A stretch of 64,000 nucleotides of DNA from Sceloporus undulatus (Eukaryota; Chordata; Lepidosauria; Squamata; Phrynosomatidae), in assembly GCF_019175285.1 (NCBI RefSeq), contig NC_056529.1, forward strand, positions 1,598,231 through 1,662,230, written 5' to 3'. The notes under the pieces are model-generated. The model was not told where the DNA came from. It did not search any database and was given only the letters and a program-made list of their open reading frames with translations. Of this stretch, positions 1 to 16,799 are shown piece after piece; position 1 is the first letter of the stretch, and each line of letters begins with the position of its first letter. A program made the position numbers and the translations under genes.

Positions 1-174
1 AGCCCCTCGACGGGGTCTCCGTCCTTGCCGCCCCCTCCCTCCCTCCCATTCGCCCCAGGGTCCGGTCCCGGCCAGGGCCTTCCTTCCGAAGCGAGGCGGC
101 CAGAGACCCCCCTCCGGCTCTCTTCCGTCGGCCATTCCGTCCTGGCCCTCTGCGCCCCCTCCTCCTCCTCCTCC
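1..174 (-). other. LCAT: LCAT 3' flank / probable 3' UTR
   Basis: The stretch lies just downstream of the LCAT stop codon on the minus strand and is rich in TCC/AGG triplets. No AATAAA or ATTAAA signal is visible on the minus strand, so the transcript end probably falls outside the window. Confidence 0.5.
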
Positions 175-5565
<5,391 letters not shown>

Positions 5566-5900
5566 GGCCACAGCGGTGCTGAGCTCCCTCCGGTTGGCCC
5601 AGTCTGGTCTGGCCAACTGTTGCCTTTGTATTGCAGCTCATGGTTGGGAAGGGAGAGGAGGAGGGACAGGAGGGAGGGAGGGAGGTGGGGAAACATCTGT
5701 GGGGCAGAGAGCAGCCCACATGGTCTGTCTGTCTTTTGGCCCCAACCCTGGGAACTGACAGAGGAGGGAGCTTCATTCCCAGAGCTGAAGGTCTCCTTCT
5801 AAAGAAAGAGAGGAGGGAGGGCACACGAAGGCCATGTGTTGGTGGTGTGTGGGGTTTTTTTGCATTGCATTGCATTGCCTTGGCGATTGCTGGAATGTGC
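5566..5900 (-). promoter_or_regulatory. LCAT: Probable LCAT promoter region
   Basis: This is the sequence immediately upstream of the LCAT start. A weak TATA-like ATACAAAGG (minus strand, about 5622-5630) lies some 60 bases before the start codon, compatible with the short 5' UTR of this gene. A short (TGCAT)n run sits at 5861-5877. Assignment rests on position only. Confidence 0.35.
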
Positions 5901-6524
5901 AAAAGGTCTGGCTGTCAGGGACAGAGCCATCGGCCAGGCTTCCAGAATAACAAGAACCAGATGGAGCCAGAGATTCTTGTTTTTATGAGAAACACAGCTC
6001 CAGGCAAGATCCTTTCCAAGTGCTTCGCATTCCTTGCTGTTTGCCTGCAAGTCCAAGAAAGGCCTAAGGAGACGGGATACGGGAAGTCTGGTTGCTGCAT
6101 TCGTAGAGCCAAGCTTCATAAAACATCAGCACTATTGGCTGTAAAGTGTATTCCACCAAATCTCTCTTGCCAGTCCCTAGCTTCCAAAGGACACTAAATA
6201 ATGCCAGTGCAGCATGGTGAAAATCCAGGCAGCGGGCATCTAGGAGCAAGAGAAGGGATGTGATGCAGGTGAGGTCCATGCACAGGAGCGTGTTCTACTA
6301 TGGGTTCAACTACAAGGAGAATTTGCCTCAACCATTTGTTTTGGTTAACTGCCTCCAGTGGGAGACCCCTTCAAGACCCCTCTCCTCCATTGCTTGGCTC
6401 AGGCCCTGCAGACTCAGGGCAGCCATTGTGTCCTCCTTGATGGAGTCCACCCACCTGCAACACACTGTTCCTCTCTTTCTACCTGTCTTCTACCTTTCCA
6501 AGCATTATTTTCCATTGAGTCATG
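5901..6524. other. LCAT-SNRK-like intergenic, no gene seen
   Basis: No exon-like block, RNA gene or recognised repeat is apparent in this stretch. Confidence 0.5.
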
Positions 6525-6742
6525 CCAGCCTGATGTAGTGGTTTGGGCATTGGACTATGACCCTGGAGACCAGGGCTTGAATCCCTGGTTCGTCATGGAA
6601 GCCCACTGGGAGACCTTGAGCAAGTCACACTCTCTCAGCCTCAGAGGAAGGCAAAGGCAAACCCATTCTGAACAAATTCTGCAAAGAATTTCCATACATT
6701 GGAAATGACTTGAAGACTCCAAACAACGGCAACAACACACCT
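6525..6742 (+). mobile_element. tRNA-derived SINE, near full length
   Basis: It opens with a tRNA-type A box (TGATGTAGTGGTTTGGGCA) and a B box (GGCTTGAATCC). It then runs through a body with GAGCAAGTCACACTCTCTCAG and CAGAGGAAGGCAAAGGCAAA, and ends GGAAATGACTTGAAG with a CAACAA-type tail. The same body recurs at 62.4 kb and, as a 3' fragment, at 26.6 and 39.7 kb. Confidence 0.85.
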
Positions 6743-7642
6743 CTTTATGATGTGGCCTAAGTATGACAGCCTCAGTTCAGGCATCTTGGCTTCAAGGGAG
6801 AGTTCTGGCTAGATCTGTTCTAGGACCCATTTACTGGCCTTTTCCCCACAGAACTCTTCTCCATCACTACGCCTCAAAGGAGATGATAATCTTTCTGGTA
6901 GTTCAGGCAGTTTTTTGTGATCATGGTGATAGACCTACAAAGGCAGGAAGAGAGGCCTCCATGTTCTGCTCAGCTGTACCAGAGGCCCATTAGAGTCCTG
7001 GTGGGACTTCATGAAGAGCAGCCCCTTCCAGCCCCATACAAAAGAGGGGCAGGGAGGGACTAGGCAGGTGCTGCCTGCCCGTCATGGCACCCCAGGGGGA
7101 AACCCACAGTCCTCCTCACCCGGATGGGTGCCAACAGCCAGTGAAAAAGCAGCTGCAAGAGGTGTGGTCCCTGCTGTTTCTGGGGCTTCCTCCCCTTTCT
7201 TCCTTTCCTGCCTTCTCTGGAGTTGCTCTGCTTGATCTCTCTGACATCCCTCACCTTGCTTTGCCAGCATCCCACTGCAGGCTGCCTTGATCCTTACTTC
7301 AGAGAAAAAAACAGAGGTGCAATCTAGATGGCTCAACACCCATCCCCAGATTCACAACCCGGAACCTCAGTGTGGCTGTGCTGGGAAGGGCAGGGGGCAC
7401 CTGCCATGTGCCCACCTCGATGTGGCAGCGTGTTTGGGGGCAGTTGTGTGGAAGCGTGGCTGCCTCATCCACTCCAAAGCTGCCTGCCAGCCTCCTCTCC
7501 CCCCCCCGTCCCAAGAGAGAGAAGGTCCCCCAGCTCAGAGATGCTGACCCCCCCCCCGCCAGAAGCATCTGCCTCCCCCTTGAGAAAAGAACAACAGCCC
7601 ACAGAGCCAGGGGAGGCTTTTTATCATTATGGATTATTACTA
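6743..7642. other. Intergenic, no gene seen
   Basis: I see C-rich runs (7500-7560) but no recognisable exon, RNA or transposon. Confidence 0.5.
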
Positions 7643-7648
7643 TTTATT
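7643..7648 (-). terminator. Poly(A) signal AATAAA, probably of the SNRK-like gene
   Basis: On the minus strand TCCAATAAATAG follows an AT-richer stretch about 1.66 kb after the SNRK-like stop codon. No better AATAAA lies between the stop and this point. Confidence 0.5.
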
Positions 7649-9309
7649 GGACACAAACTCGCTGCTTTGCCTTCGATCGGATCAGTGCACTTTGTACAGA
7701 ACCCAGTGAGCTCAGGAATACAATTCTCAATTCTTTTCTTGCCAGCAAGAAAGAAGGATAAATATACTGGAAGCTTATTTTCTTGGAAAAGTCTCTGGGG
7801 CGTGTGTGATGATTTGGGGGGCACAGACAAGAGGGGAACGTGGCTGTGGGCTTATGGGGCGGGAGGGGAAGAGCAGGGCGGGGGGGCACAGCTGGAGGGC
7901 TATGGGTGCCTCTCTCTCTCCCACACTCATGCACAAACTCTGTCTCTCACACACATTCCCAGAAGTCACCCCTCAGACCCCCTTGCACCCAGCTCAGCCC
8001 AACTGGGAAATTCCCTGGGCAGCAGAAAAGCCACTGGGGATGTGGGGCAGGAGGAAAGGGGGAGGAAGGGGCACAGCATGGCTACTTTGCTCCTAAAAAG
8101 TGCATTTGCTGCCCAGAGAAATCCCTGGGCCTGAGGGCAGAAGGGGACAGACATCTCTATATTACATTAAAATAGACTATTGGCGTTTTAAAAAATATTT
8201 TAACTGTTATAAAATCCTCTTTAGGCCTGGCAGAGCTGAGATGCTTTGGGAAGGGGAGGCATGCTCCTTGGGGTCAGAGGTCAGGTGGGGCAGAGTAGCA
8301 GATCTGGGATGCTTTGGGAAGGGGAGGCATGCTCCTTGAGGTCAGAGGTCAGGTGGGGCAGAGTGGCCAGGCGTCCAGGCTCAGAGCCTCCCACCTTGCC
8401 TATACTGAGGGGCTCAAGCCAAGCAGCCAGCCCACAAGGAGAAGGCAGAGGGGCACCAAGCACAGCTCAGCCACAGTCAGGTCTGGGGGGCTGCAGTCCC
8501 CTCCCGTCTCTTGGCAGCCCTTCTCCATGCTGCTGGCTTACGCTTGTCCCTGATGGAGGGTGCCCAACAGATCCCCCATACCAGGGCCATGGCACTGGAG
8601 GGACCCCCCCCTTGACCCTCCCAGGGCTCAGAGAGGCTCCCCTGAAGACAGCCACACTGGACAGTCCCCCCAGCTTGACCCCTCAGGCTCCCAAGTGGCT
8701 ATCTCTAAGCCAACTGTGGGGAGGGAGACGTGGCCACAGACCCAGTGGGTGAAGAACTCTCTCCCACGCTGCCTCCATCAAGGGTGGGCTGAGGTGCTGG
8801 CAGCACACACACAAATGCTGCCTCCTGCCCTCCTGTTTTGGGAGCGAGGCCGCCTTGGAGGGGGGCTGGAAAACTGGCCTCAGTCAGAATCACTACTGGT
8901 GCCCCTCGTCCTTTAGCTGATCATTGCTCCCTCCCACACTTGGTGGGGGAGGGGGCTTTGTGCCCCTCACACAAACAACTCCCCCTCCTCTTCATTTGGG
9001 GGGTGTGAGTAAATGGGGGCCACACCACACATGCACACCCCAAGGAAGGTCTGGCATGCAGGAAGGAGGAAGTGGTGGCTCCGGTTTGCAGGGAGGGGGG
9101 CGTATTGGCCAGGGTCAGGCCTCTCCAGCGCAAGCAGAGATGGCAGAATAGGAGTCAAAAGTCAGCCAGCCAGCGGGGAGCAGAGCTTCTGCCCCACTGG
9201 GTGTTAGGGGCGGAAGGACACGATGCCAATGGCTGACCTGACCCCCTGCCCACTGTTGGGGGTCTCCTCTTCCTCTGGCAGACCCCCAGCCGTAAGCATC
9301 TAGGGAGGC
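7649..9309 (-). other. Probable 3' UTR of the SNRK-like gene
   Basis: This is the region between the stop codon at 9310-9312 and the AATAAA at 7643. It includes a 68-base tandem duplication. The extent is inferred only from the poly(A) signal. Confidence 0.4.
8239..8366. repeat. 68-base direct tandem duplication
   Basis: Two copies (from about 8239 and 8307) share ATGCTTTGGGAAGGGGAGGC, ATGCTCCTTG and GTCAGAGGTCAGGTGGGGCA with very few differences, so the duplication is recent. Confidence 0.85.
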
Positions 9310-12300
9310 CTAGATGACGTGGCAGCAGTTGAACTGCCCCAGCGAGAGGAGGCTCTCCTTTGGGGAGGGCCGCATCCGGAAGGCCAGGGCCTTTTCACAG
9401 AGTGGGAACTGCAGCAGCCGCTCCTTCAGGTTGGCACTTTTGCCCCTGGCAGGCTCTGCCTTGATCCCAGGGTCTGAAGGGCCCTCGCTGTCCTGGCCCC
9501 CATCTTGCGGAGGGCTCTGGGGCCGGCGGGCCCTTCCTGCCACCTCAGGCCCCCCCCTCTGCTTGCTGGGGGCTCTTGGTGCCATCCACTTCGGAGGCCA
9601 GGCCGGCCCAGGAGGCCTTCTGCATGCACTGGCCCCCCTGGAGGAGGGGGTCTTTGGGACCTGGAGTAGGCCCTTCTTTCTTCTCCTCCTCTTCCTCCTC
9701 TTCTGACTGGGGAACTGAAGGGGGCAGTGGGGGGTGAGCGCTGCCCAAACATGTCTCTGGCATGTCAGACCTAGGCCTCTGTGGGCCCGCTTTGGGCCCC
9801 ACTCCTGCTGGTGCTTCAGGACCCATTTTGGGGGGGCCTGGCAAGTGGAGGAAGGGATGGTAGCTCAGGAGGGCCTCCTTGCTGGTGCCGCTGCTGCATT
9901 CCTCCTCCTCCAGCTCCTCTTTGCCTTGGGTCTGGGGGTCCGGGCAGGGCCCCCCTTTGCCCCCCTGGCAAGGAAGGTCCTCAGGTGCCACCATTGCCGC
10001 CACCTCCACTGCCACTGGGCTGGGAGAGCCACCACTGTGGGGCTGGGGGAAGGAGGGGTTGGGGCCCTTCCCCATTGTGCGGCCATGGGTCAGGCCCCTG
10101 CAAAAAAGGAGGGCAGCCTTGGCACTTTGGAAGTCGCTCATCTGCTCCTGGTTGAGGGAGGAGGTCCGGCGGCGGAAGAGCCCCCCACCCCTGGACACTT
10201 CCCCATCTTCCCCATCCTCTGGCTCCAGGGGCTGCTCCTCCTCCTCCGAAATCTGCTGCAGCGCCAGGGTGCTCTTGGTGACGGGTGTCTCCACCAGCGA
10301 GGGCCGGATCAGGGCCCGGATGGGCTGATCACAGGCGCGGAATCCAGAGGAAGGGGGCTCCTCTCCTGCCAGAGCTGAGAAGGAACGCAGGGGCTTCCCA
10401 GGGGGCTCTTCACCTGCCAAGCCCTCTGGCTGAGGATGAAGGGCCCCGGGAGGCAGAGGGGGCCTGGCCTCGCTGTGGGGGAGAAAAAGACAAGGTGGGC
10501 AAGAGGTGAGAGGCCATGGTTGGAGTCAGCATAAGGCCCAAGGGGCAGCGGGCAGGAGGCTGGGTCTGGGACTCCTGGGCATTGGCCATGGAAGGAGGGG
10601 GCCCTGACCTCTGCCATGCAAAGGAAATGACTCACCTGCACCGGACCCGCTGGGCCAAGCTGTCCACCAGGCAGGCTCTGGACTGAAGGCTCTCCTTCTC
10701 CTGCTTCTCGCGCAAGATCCTCTCGGCCAGCAGGAAGTAGGTGGCTGTCACGTGGTTGTAGCGGTCCGCCTCCAGGGCCCTGTGGGGACACAGAAACATG
10801 GGGGTCTGTCCGGACAGCCACTGAGCACCAGGGTGGGAAGCATGGGGAGGGGACACCAATGTCCAGGTCTGAAAGGCTGCCAGTGAGCCAATGGTTGGAG
10901 GTGGCTGTCTTTGAAGGACGGCAGGTCCCAGAATTCCCTGACCGCATTTCCAGGGATTGGCTTCCACAAATCCTGGCTACTGCTGGGAGGGAAATGAGCC
11001 CCACCACCCTGAGGCCTCTGATGCCCAGGCAACGTCTTCCTCTGAATCTCTGAAGTAGGCAGTGGGGGGACCACTCACTCTTGGATGGTCTCCCGGTCAG
11101 CGATATTGCCGCACATCATGGCCTGCAAGATGATCTCATGTTCCTCCTGGGAGACCCTGCGGTGGGAGGTGAGTGGCAGGAGGGAGCGGCTGGCTGGGGA
11201 GGGGTCCACTCCCTGCAGCCATGGGTGGCCCTCAATGCCCTCCAGGGAGGCCCTCTGCCGGGGGTCCCGCTGCAGCATCTGCGCAATCAGGCTGTTGGAA
11301 AGAAAGAGAAAAGTGGGCAAGGGGGTCCTTTGGTGGAAGGTACTCCCCCTTCCCCTTTGTGCACCACAGGTTCCCTGTCTCCCCCCCCCCCCGGCTGCAA
11401 GACAGCTAAGGTGGGCTTAGCCCAGCTTAGCTGGGGGGGGGGGAGGTTGGCCCCCTCTGTTCACTAGCGAGCCCTGGAACCAGAGCAGAGGCAGCTGGGC
11501 AGGGGGGCAGCATGCCCAGTGCTGTCCCTGAGTGGAGCTGGCCCAGGCCAAAGGCCAATGCCAGGAATGCCAGAGTTGCCAGTCTGGTCCCAGGGAAGGA
11601 GCCCAGAGAGCTGTGCTTGGTACATGTGGCTCAGGCATGCGGCTCGTACTCTGCGCACTGTGGGGAGATGTGGGAGGGAATGACATAGCGGCAGTCCAGG
11701 ATCATGGTCAGTGTCTCGCTGTCGTTGGCCTCTTGGAAGGGGGGCTGTCCACACACCAGCATGTAGAGGATGACTCCTAGGCTCCAGATGTCTGTGTAAT
11801 GGGGGGAGAGGGGATGAAAAGAGAGAGAGAGAGAGAAGGAGGAGGCCAGGTTTAGCACCCTCCAATGCCTGACCCCTGCATTGCAAGGTTAAGCCCCCTC
11901 CCCAGTTTCATCTCCCTCAATGCTCCCCTCCCAATACGAGGCTTTACTGTGGTTAAGGCTGACCCTCCTAAGGCCTACTGATGCTAGGAGCAGGGATGGG
12001 GGAAAGCACTGCATTTTACATTTCATTTTACATTGCAAATATGGAGAGGGAGGATTAAAACCCACCTGCCTGGACCTGACCCTAAATACCCTCCAATTAT
12101 AGACATGGGGAAACCTTCCCCCACTCACCAAAAGCCCCCAGAGCCCCCCAGAAGGGCCAACGGGGTCTCCCAGTAGTCACCAGGGCTTTAGGCAAAGGTC
12201 ACCATGGCCCAAACCTAGGTAGGGGTGTGGGCCACAGGAGTGGGGTGGGGGACTTGTGCCAAGTGCTGGAGGGGGCTGAGGATTGCCATGGCCAGGAGTA

Positions 12301-15300
12301 GCCTAGGTCAGCAATGGTGAACCTATAGCACGCGTGCCAGAGGTGGCACTCAGAGTGTGCCATCGCCCCAGCACAAAGTTTGCCAGAGTTTGTTACTAGA
12401 AAGCCAGAGGGACATGGCACTGTGCAATTAATAAGTGGGTTTTGAGTTGCAATTTGGGCACTCGGCCTCTAAAAAGTTCACCATCACTGGCCTAGGTAGA
12501 GGAGAGGGAACATGGAGAATGCTCGGAGTTGGCAATCAGGAACAGAGGAGGGAAGCCCTACAGACTGGGGGTCATTGGGCAGGCAAGGGGCCAGGCTAGG
12601 CTTGCCCCCTTTCCCTCAGACCAGGTGGGTTGGGGCAGGATGAGGCTGGCAGGGAAAGGGCAGCAATATCCTCCCCTCATTCTCTCCCTCTCTCTCTGTC
12701 TTTCCTTCTTCAAGGGAGGAAGCCAAGGAGGACAGATGGTGGAAGAGATAAGCTGCCCAAAATCCCTCTGCGACCCCCCATGCCCCTAATCGGCTCAGGC
12801 CCTTGGCCAAGGCTTTGCTACCCCACCTCACCCATGGCTTGGGTGCCTGTGCATAATGCAGCCCACCTCTCCACCCCAGAGAGTCCCAGGACCGACCCAG
12901 TGGGGCAGAAGAGTCTGGCCTGAGGCAAGGCCAACCCACTGGTTGCCAATTCACCAGCCCTGGACTGACCCCAGCCCCTCCCCAGCTGGAAGGGAGGTGA
13001 AGAGGAAGACTCCAGGGATGCCCCCCCATGTACATGTACACACACACACACACACACACACACGACCCATGCTCCTTCTTCTCTGCAGGCTGTACTATGT
13101 TTGTGTCTCACAGTCCTTAACAACAACAAAACAACAACTAGCTGCGTGGACCAAAGCCTGGGGTGACACAGCATGGCTGGTGGCCAGGGAATTCTGGGAG
13201 TTATAGTACACCACTTTCGTGTGTCCAATGGGGCTTTTGCCTCCCTTTAACCTCCTGGCTGCTCAGAGACAAAAATGGCAGGGAGGTTATCCTGGGCCAG
13301 AAGAAAAACAGGAGGGAGGAGGAGTTTCTCCTCCTCCTCCTCCCCCCCCCCCCCCCCCCACAGCTGGGGCTCCAAGGATGCTATAAATACTCCCTGGAAT
13401 CACAACGGAAGCTTGGCTTAGCAGAGACAGAGCGGCTGCCGCAGGAGGACTCTGGTGCCACTGCTATCCCCTGTGTGCGGCTGCACTGCTGCATGGCCAG
13501 GGAGGGGGGACAGGGGAAGATACCCCCTACTCACAGGGCAGCCAGGCATGTGGCTGTCTTCCTAACACCATCACTCCCACCTTCTCCTCAGAACAACCAC
13601 CCTGTGAGGCCAGTCAGAGAGTGATTGCCCAAGGCCATCCCCAATGCATCTCAGGGCAGAGTGGAGACCGAGCCCAGATCCCCTAGTCTGAGACTCTCCC
13701 CAAAGCGCCACTCGGCTGGGCCTCACTCTCGCACTGAGGACTGACCAGGGCTGGGAGCACACTTTGGGAGAAGTGACCGAGGGCCGCAATGGCAGCCCAA
13801 GTGGCGCTTTTCAAGCAGCGAGAGGAAGAGTGCCCTGTGCCTTGAAAGCCTTCTCTTCCAAGTCAGCCTCCCTCCTCTGACTAGGGGGGCAGTTGCAGGG
13901 GTAAAAAGGGTCAGAATCTCATCTGTGGGGTGTAACTGTAAATGGAAACACGCCAGCAGGTGTGAAGGGAGGCAAATGGATGCTATAGCATCTTGGAGAC
14001 TAATAGAGAGAAAGAGGGCTGTAGCACAAGCTTTCCTAGACTAAGCAGATGTGGAGAAAGTTAACATTGCCCTCCCACCCTCATTTCAGGCAGGCTTTGC
14101 TGCTAATTTGCCAGTTAATTAAGGCCATGGAAAAACAGAGGCAAAGATGTTCACCAGGAGATGCCCCGGGAAGGGCTGGCAATTTTCACTATTTACTTGA
14201 GTGCAACATCCAGCAGCTCATAAACCAAAAACGGAGCAAGAAAAACAAACCTGCAGGCCTTCCTGTGCAAACGCAAAGGCATCCTGGAAAGTCAGGGTCC
14301 TCCCTTCTCTTTTCACTGTTTCTCTCCTAGTGGAAAATGAAGAGAGGGCCCGGCGTCCCCCTTTCTCAGGGGCCAGAGGCTGGAGAGCCAGGCAGGAAGG
14401 CATGTTGGGGGAGAGTTTAGGGTCACTAAAACAAAATCTTAAAGCATCAACTCTAGCTGGCCCCAGGGTTGGATGCTGCCTGCCACCCACCAGTGCCTTA
14501 GAAGAAGAGAAACACTTCTCCTCCGTAAACAGCAGGAATCCACATGGCCTCAAAGGGGGGGGGGTGCTAGGAAGCCCACCCCACACACTTTCCTTCCCAT
14601 CTTTTTGCACTTGGAAAAGCAGGAGAAAGGAGGGGACCTGACCCCCAGAGCAGGAGAGAGGGGCTCAGGGGTCTGCATCACAGACATCTAGGGCCTGAAG
14701 GAGAACCACATCCCAGGATGCTCAGAGAGAGAGGAGGGAGAAGATACTGCTTCAGAGCCACTGGACCAAAGTTGGGGGAATTCTTATGAAATTCTTCTCC
14801 AGGTGCCAATAGAAGAGAGCTGGGCAGGCATGGTCTGTGACTCAAAAAGAAGGGAATGTGGAGCTGGGGAAAGCTATAGCCCTTGGCCTACAGCTATGTT
14901 GGCCTGAACTCTACTGATTATTATCTGGTCCTTGGCTTCTGAGAAGACAACCCACTATAAGGATCTCACCACAATAAAGCACAGCAGCCCAACAGGACCT
15001 CTCTTTTCAGAAGAATGGGTGTTTGGGAGATCATGGAACCCCATGGAGGAAACCCCTGACCCTGAAAGCAAAAGGCTGCCCCACCCTGTGGCCCATAGCC
15101 CAGCAGCCCCTTATGGGCAATCTTGCCAGGGCATTCCAGCCTCAAGGGGAAGGAGGCCTGACTGTCCATTTCTCCATCCTCCTCAACTGCGGAGGAGCCT
15201 CAACAGGGAGGGATGCTCTGGTGCCCTATGGCAAGTGTTGGGACAGAAAAGAGAGGAGGAAAAAACAGCAAGCGCACATCCTGCCTTGGCCTGACCTCAT

Positions 15301-16486
15301 GCGCCTTGGCCATATCCTGCCCTGCCCAGGAAGTCTCTCTATCAGGCAGCAGCAGGGGCTGCACAGAAGTTTAGGGAGGTGGCCTTCTCCCCTTCAATGC
15401 AGAAGCAGACCCCCCAAAGTGTGCTGGGGGTTGTGTGCCCTTAGCCCCAGGCCTGGATGAACATGGAGGGAGGGACAGCAGGGGCTAGGGATCACCCCCC
15501 TCCCCCCGCTGGACCTCTGGAGCAAAGGAGCATTCTGGCTTTCTTTAGGCTTTCGGTTTAAATGCGTTTTTTAAATTTGGGATTTGTTAAGAGGGTAAAA
15601 TGATCACAGTCAAGTCCAATAATCCAAATGGATCTGTACTGAGTGGTATTAAAGACACACACACACACACACACACACAAAAGAATTGGGGCAAGGACCA
15701 TCTCCAAGTTCCAGCAAGTCACTGTGGGTCCCATCCCTGGAAAAGGTCGGGCATAAATTCAGTGAACAAACTCATCCACAGAAATGCCAGTTCCCTTAAT
15801 GGGCTTGCCATCTGCCAGCCCCCCATCGCCTCCCCATCTCTTACCAACAGCGGGGGCCTCGTACTCGTCTCCCAGGAGGATCTCTGGGGCAGAGTAGGCC
15901 AGGGAGCCACAGCTGGTGGTCAGCATGGTGCCCGGCTGGAAGCAGTTGCTGAACCCAAAGTCGGTCAGCTTGACCACCCCCTGCTCCCGGAAGAAGACCA
16001 CATTCTCGGGCTTGAGGTCACGGTGGACCACATGGAGGCGGTGGCAGTAGGAGATGGCATGGACGATCTGGGCGAAGTAGTGCTTGGCCCGCTCCTCGCC
16101 CAGGCCGCCCTCATGCTGCATGATATGGTCAAACATGTCCCCGCCATCGCCCAGCTCCAAAATGAGGTAGAGCTTGGCCTGCGTGTCGATGACCTCGTAG
16201 AGGCGCACCACGTTGGGGTGCTGCACCAGCTTCATGCAGCGCACTTCCTGCAGCAGTTGGGTGGCCGCTCCCCCCTCCAGCTTGCTCTTCTCGATCACCT
16301 TGACCGCCACACGCTCCCCTGTGAAGACGTGCCGGGCCAGCCGGACCACCGCAAAGTGGCCCTTGCCCAGCGTCCCCTCCAGGTCGTACAGCCACTGCCA
16401 CCTCAGAGCAGGATCGCCTGGGACGGCCACTGCCGCCGCTGACCCCTCCGTGGCACCGCTGTGGGCACTCACTGGGCCCTGCGCAT
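9310..16486 (-). CDS. SNRK-like AMPK-family Ser/Thr kinase; N-terminus unresolved
   Basis: Exons on the minus strand: about 16486-15845 (kinase N-lobe to subdomain VIII), 11791-11650, 11291-11079, 10779-10636 and 10472-9310. Seen: [20 protein letters not shown] (Gly loop), [11 protein letters not shown] (ATP-site Lys), [23 protein letters not shown] and [14 protein letters not shown]. The last has the activation-loop Thr that LKB1 phosphorylates in SNRK. Then come [32 protein letters not shown], and the SNRK UBA-like part ([37 protein letters not shown]). The last exon is long, acidic and Pro-rich. It ends [20 protein letters not shown]...CCHVI, matching the end of SNRK. Reading frame changes by one base at a C8 run (9550-9557), probably a sequencing or assembly indel, because removing one base joins both frames. 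The donor after the 11650 exon is GTACGA. No in-frame Met was fixed; the start probably lies in an upstream exon. It is a SNRK paralogue rather than PSKH1. Confidence 0.88.
12309..12489. mobile_element. Non-autonomous hAT-type transposon (MITE), 181 bp
   Basis: Terminal inverted repeats are CAGCAATGGTGAACC at the left and, read inverted, CAGTGATGGTGAAC at the right. A perfect 8-base target duplication GCCTAGGT flanks it at 12301-12308 and 12490-12497. An 8-base duplication and CAG...CTG ends are the hAT signature. It has no coding capacity and lies in an intron of the SNRK-like gene. Confidence 0.9.
13038..13063. repeat. (AC)13 microsatellite
   Basis: Pure AC run in the SNRK-like intron. Confidence 0.95.
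13343..13359. repeat. Poly-C run
   Basis: A run of about 17 C follows a (CTC)n tract; its length is likely unreliable in the assembly. Confidence 0.85.
13575..13745 (-). mobile_element. tRNA-derived (MIR-like) SINE, reverse orientation
   Basis: The plus strand shows ACCCTGTGAGGCCAGTCAGA, GATTGCCCAAGGCCATCC and CCGAGCCCAGATCCCCTAG. This is the reverse of a SINE core with a decayed tRNA B box, ending in a degraded A-box region (AAGCGCCACTCGGCTGG). Confidence 0.65.
15655..15679. repeat. (AC)12 microsatellite
   Basis: AC run about 165 bases 3' of the kinase exon on the gene strand. Confidence 0.95.
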
Positions 16487-16799
16487 CTGGGGGGACGGCG
16501 GCTGTGAGGGCGGCCAGGAAGGAAAGCCGGATGGACAGAGGCCCTGCAAGGAGAAAAGGCAGTGTGAGAGGCAGGAAGGGAGGCAAGGACCCAAAAGATG
16601 TCCCAGGCTCTGGAGTGGGGGGGTTGGACCCTCCCCACAGAAGGCCAGGAAAGCCAGTGGGAGCCCCTTTGACCCCCCCCCCCGCAGACCTCCGTGGGGC
16701 TGACCACAGGCCCTCCCCCCACCCCATGCCCCCCCAGGGAAGGGAGGGAGGACAGGGTCAGGGAGGAGGAAACCCCCCCCCGCTCCTGACAGGCCCCTC

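Noticed and set aside
9310-16486. Kinase as PSKH1, which neighbours LCAT in human
   Set aside because: The exons carry SNRK-specific blocks (DAPAVD-type loop, PSHxSxxC, UBA-like region, CCHVI end), not PSKH1 sequence.
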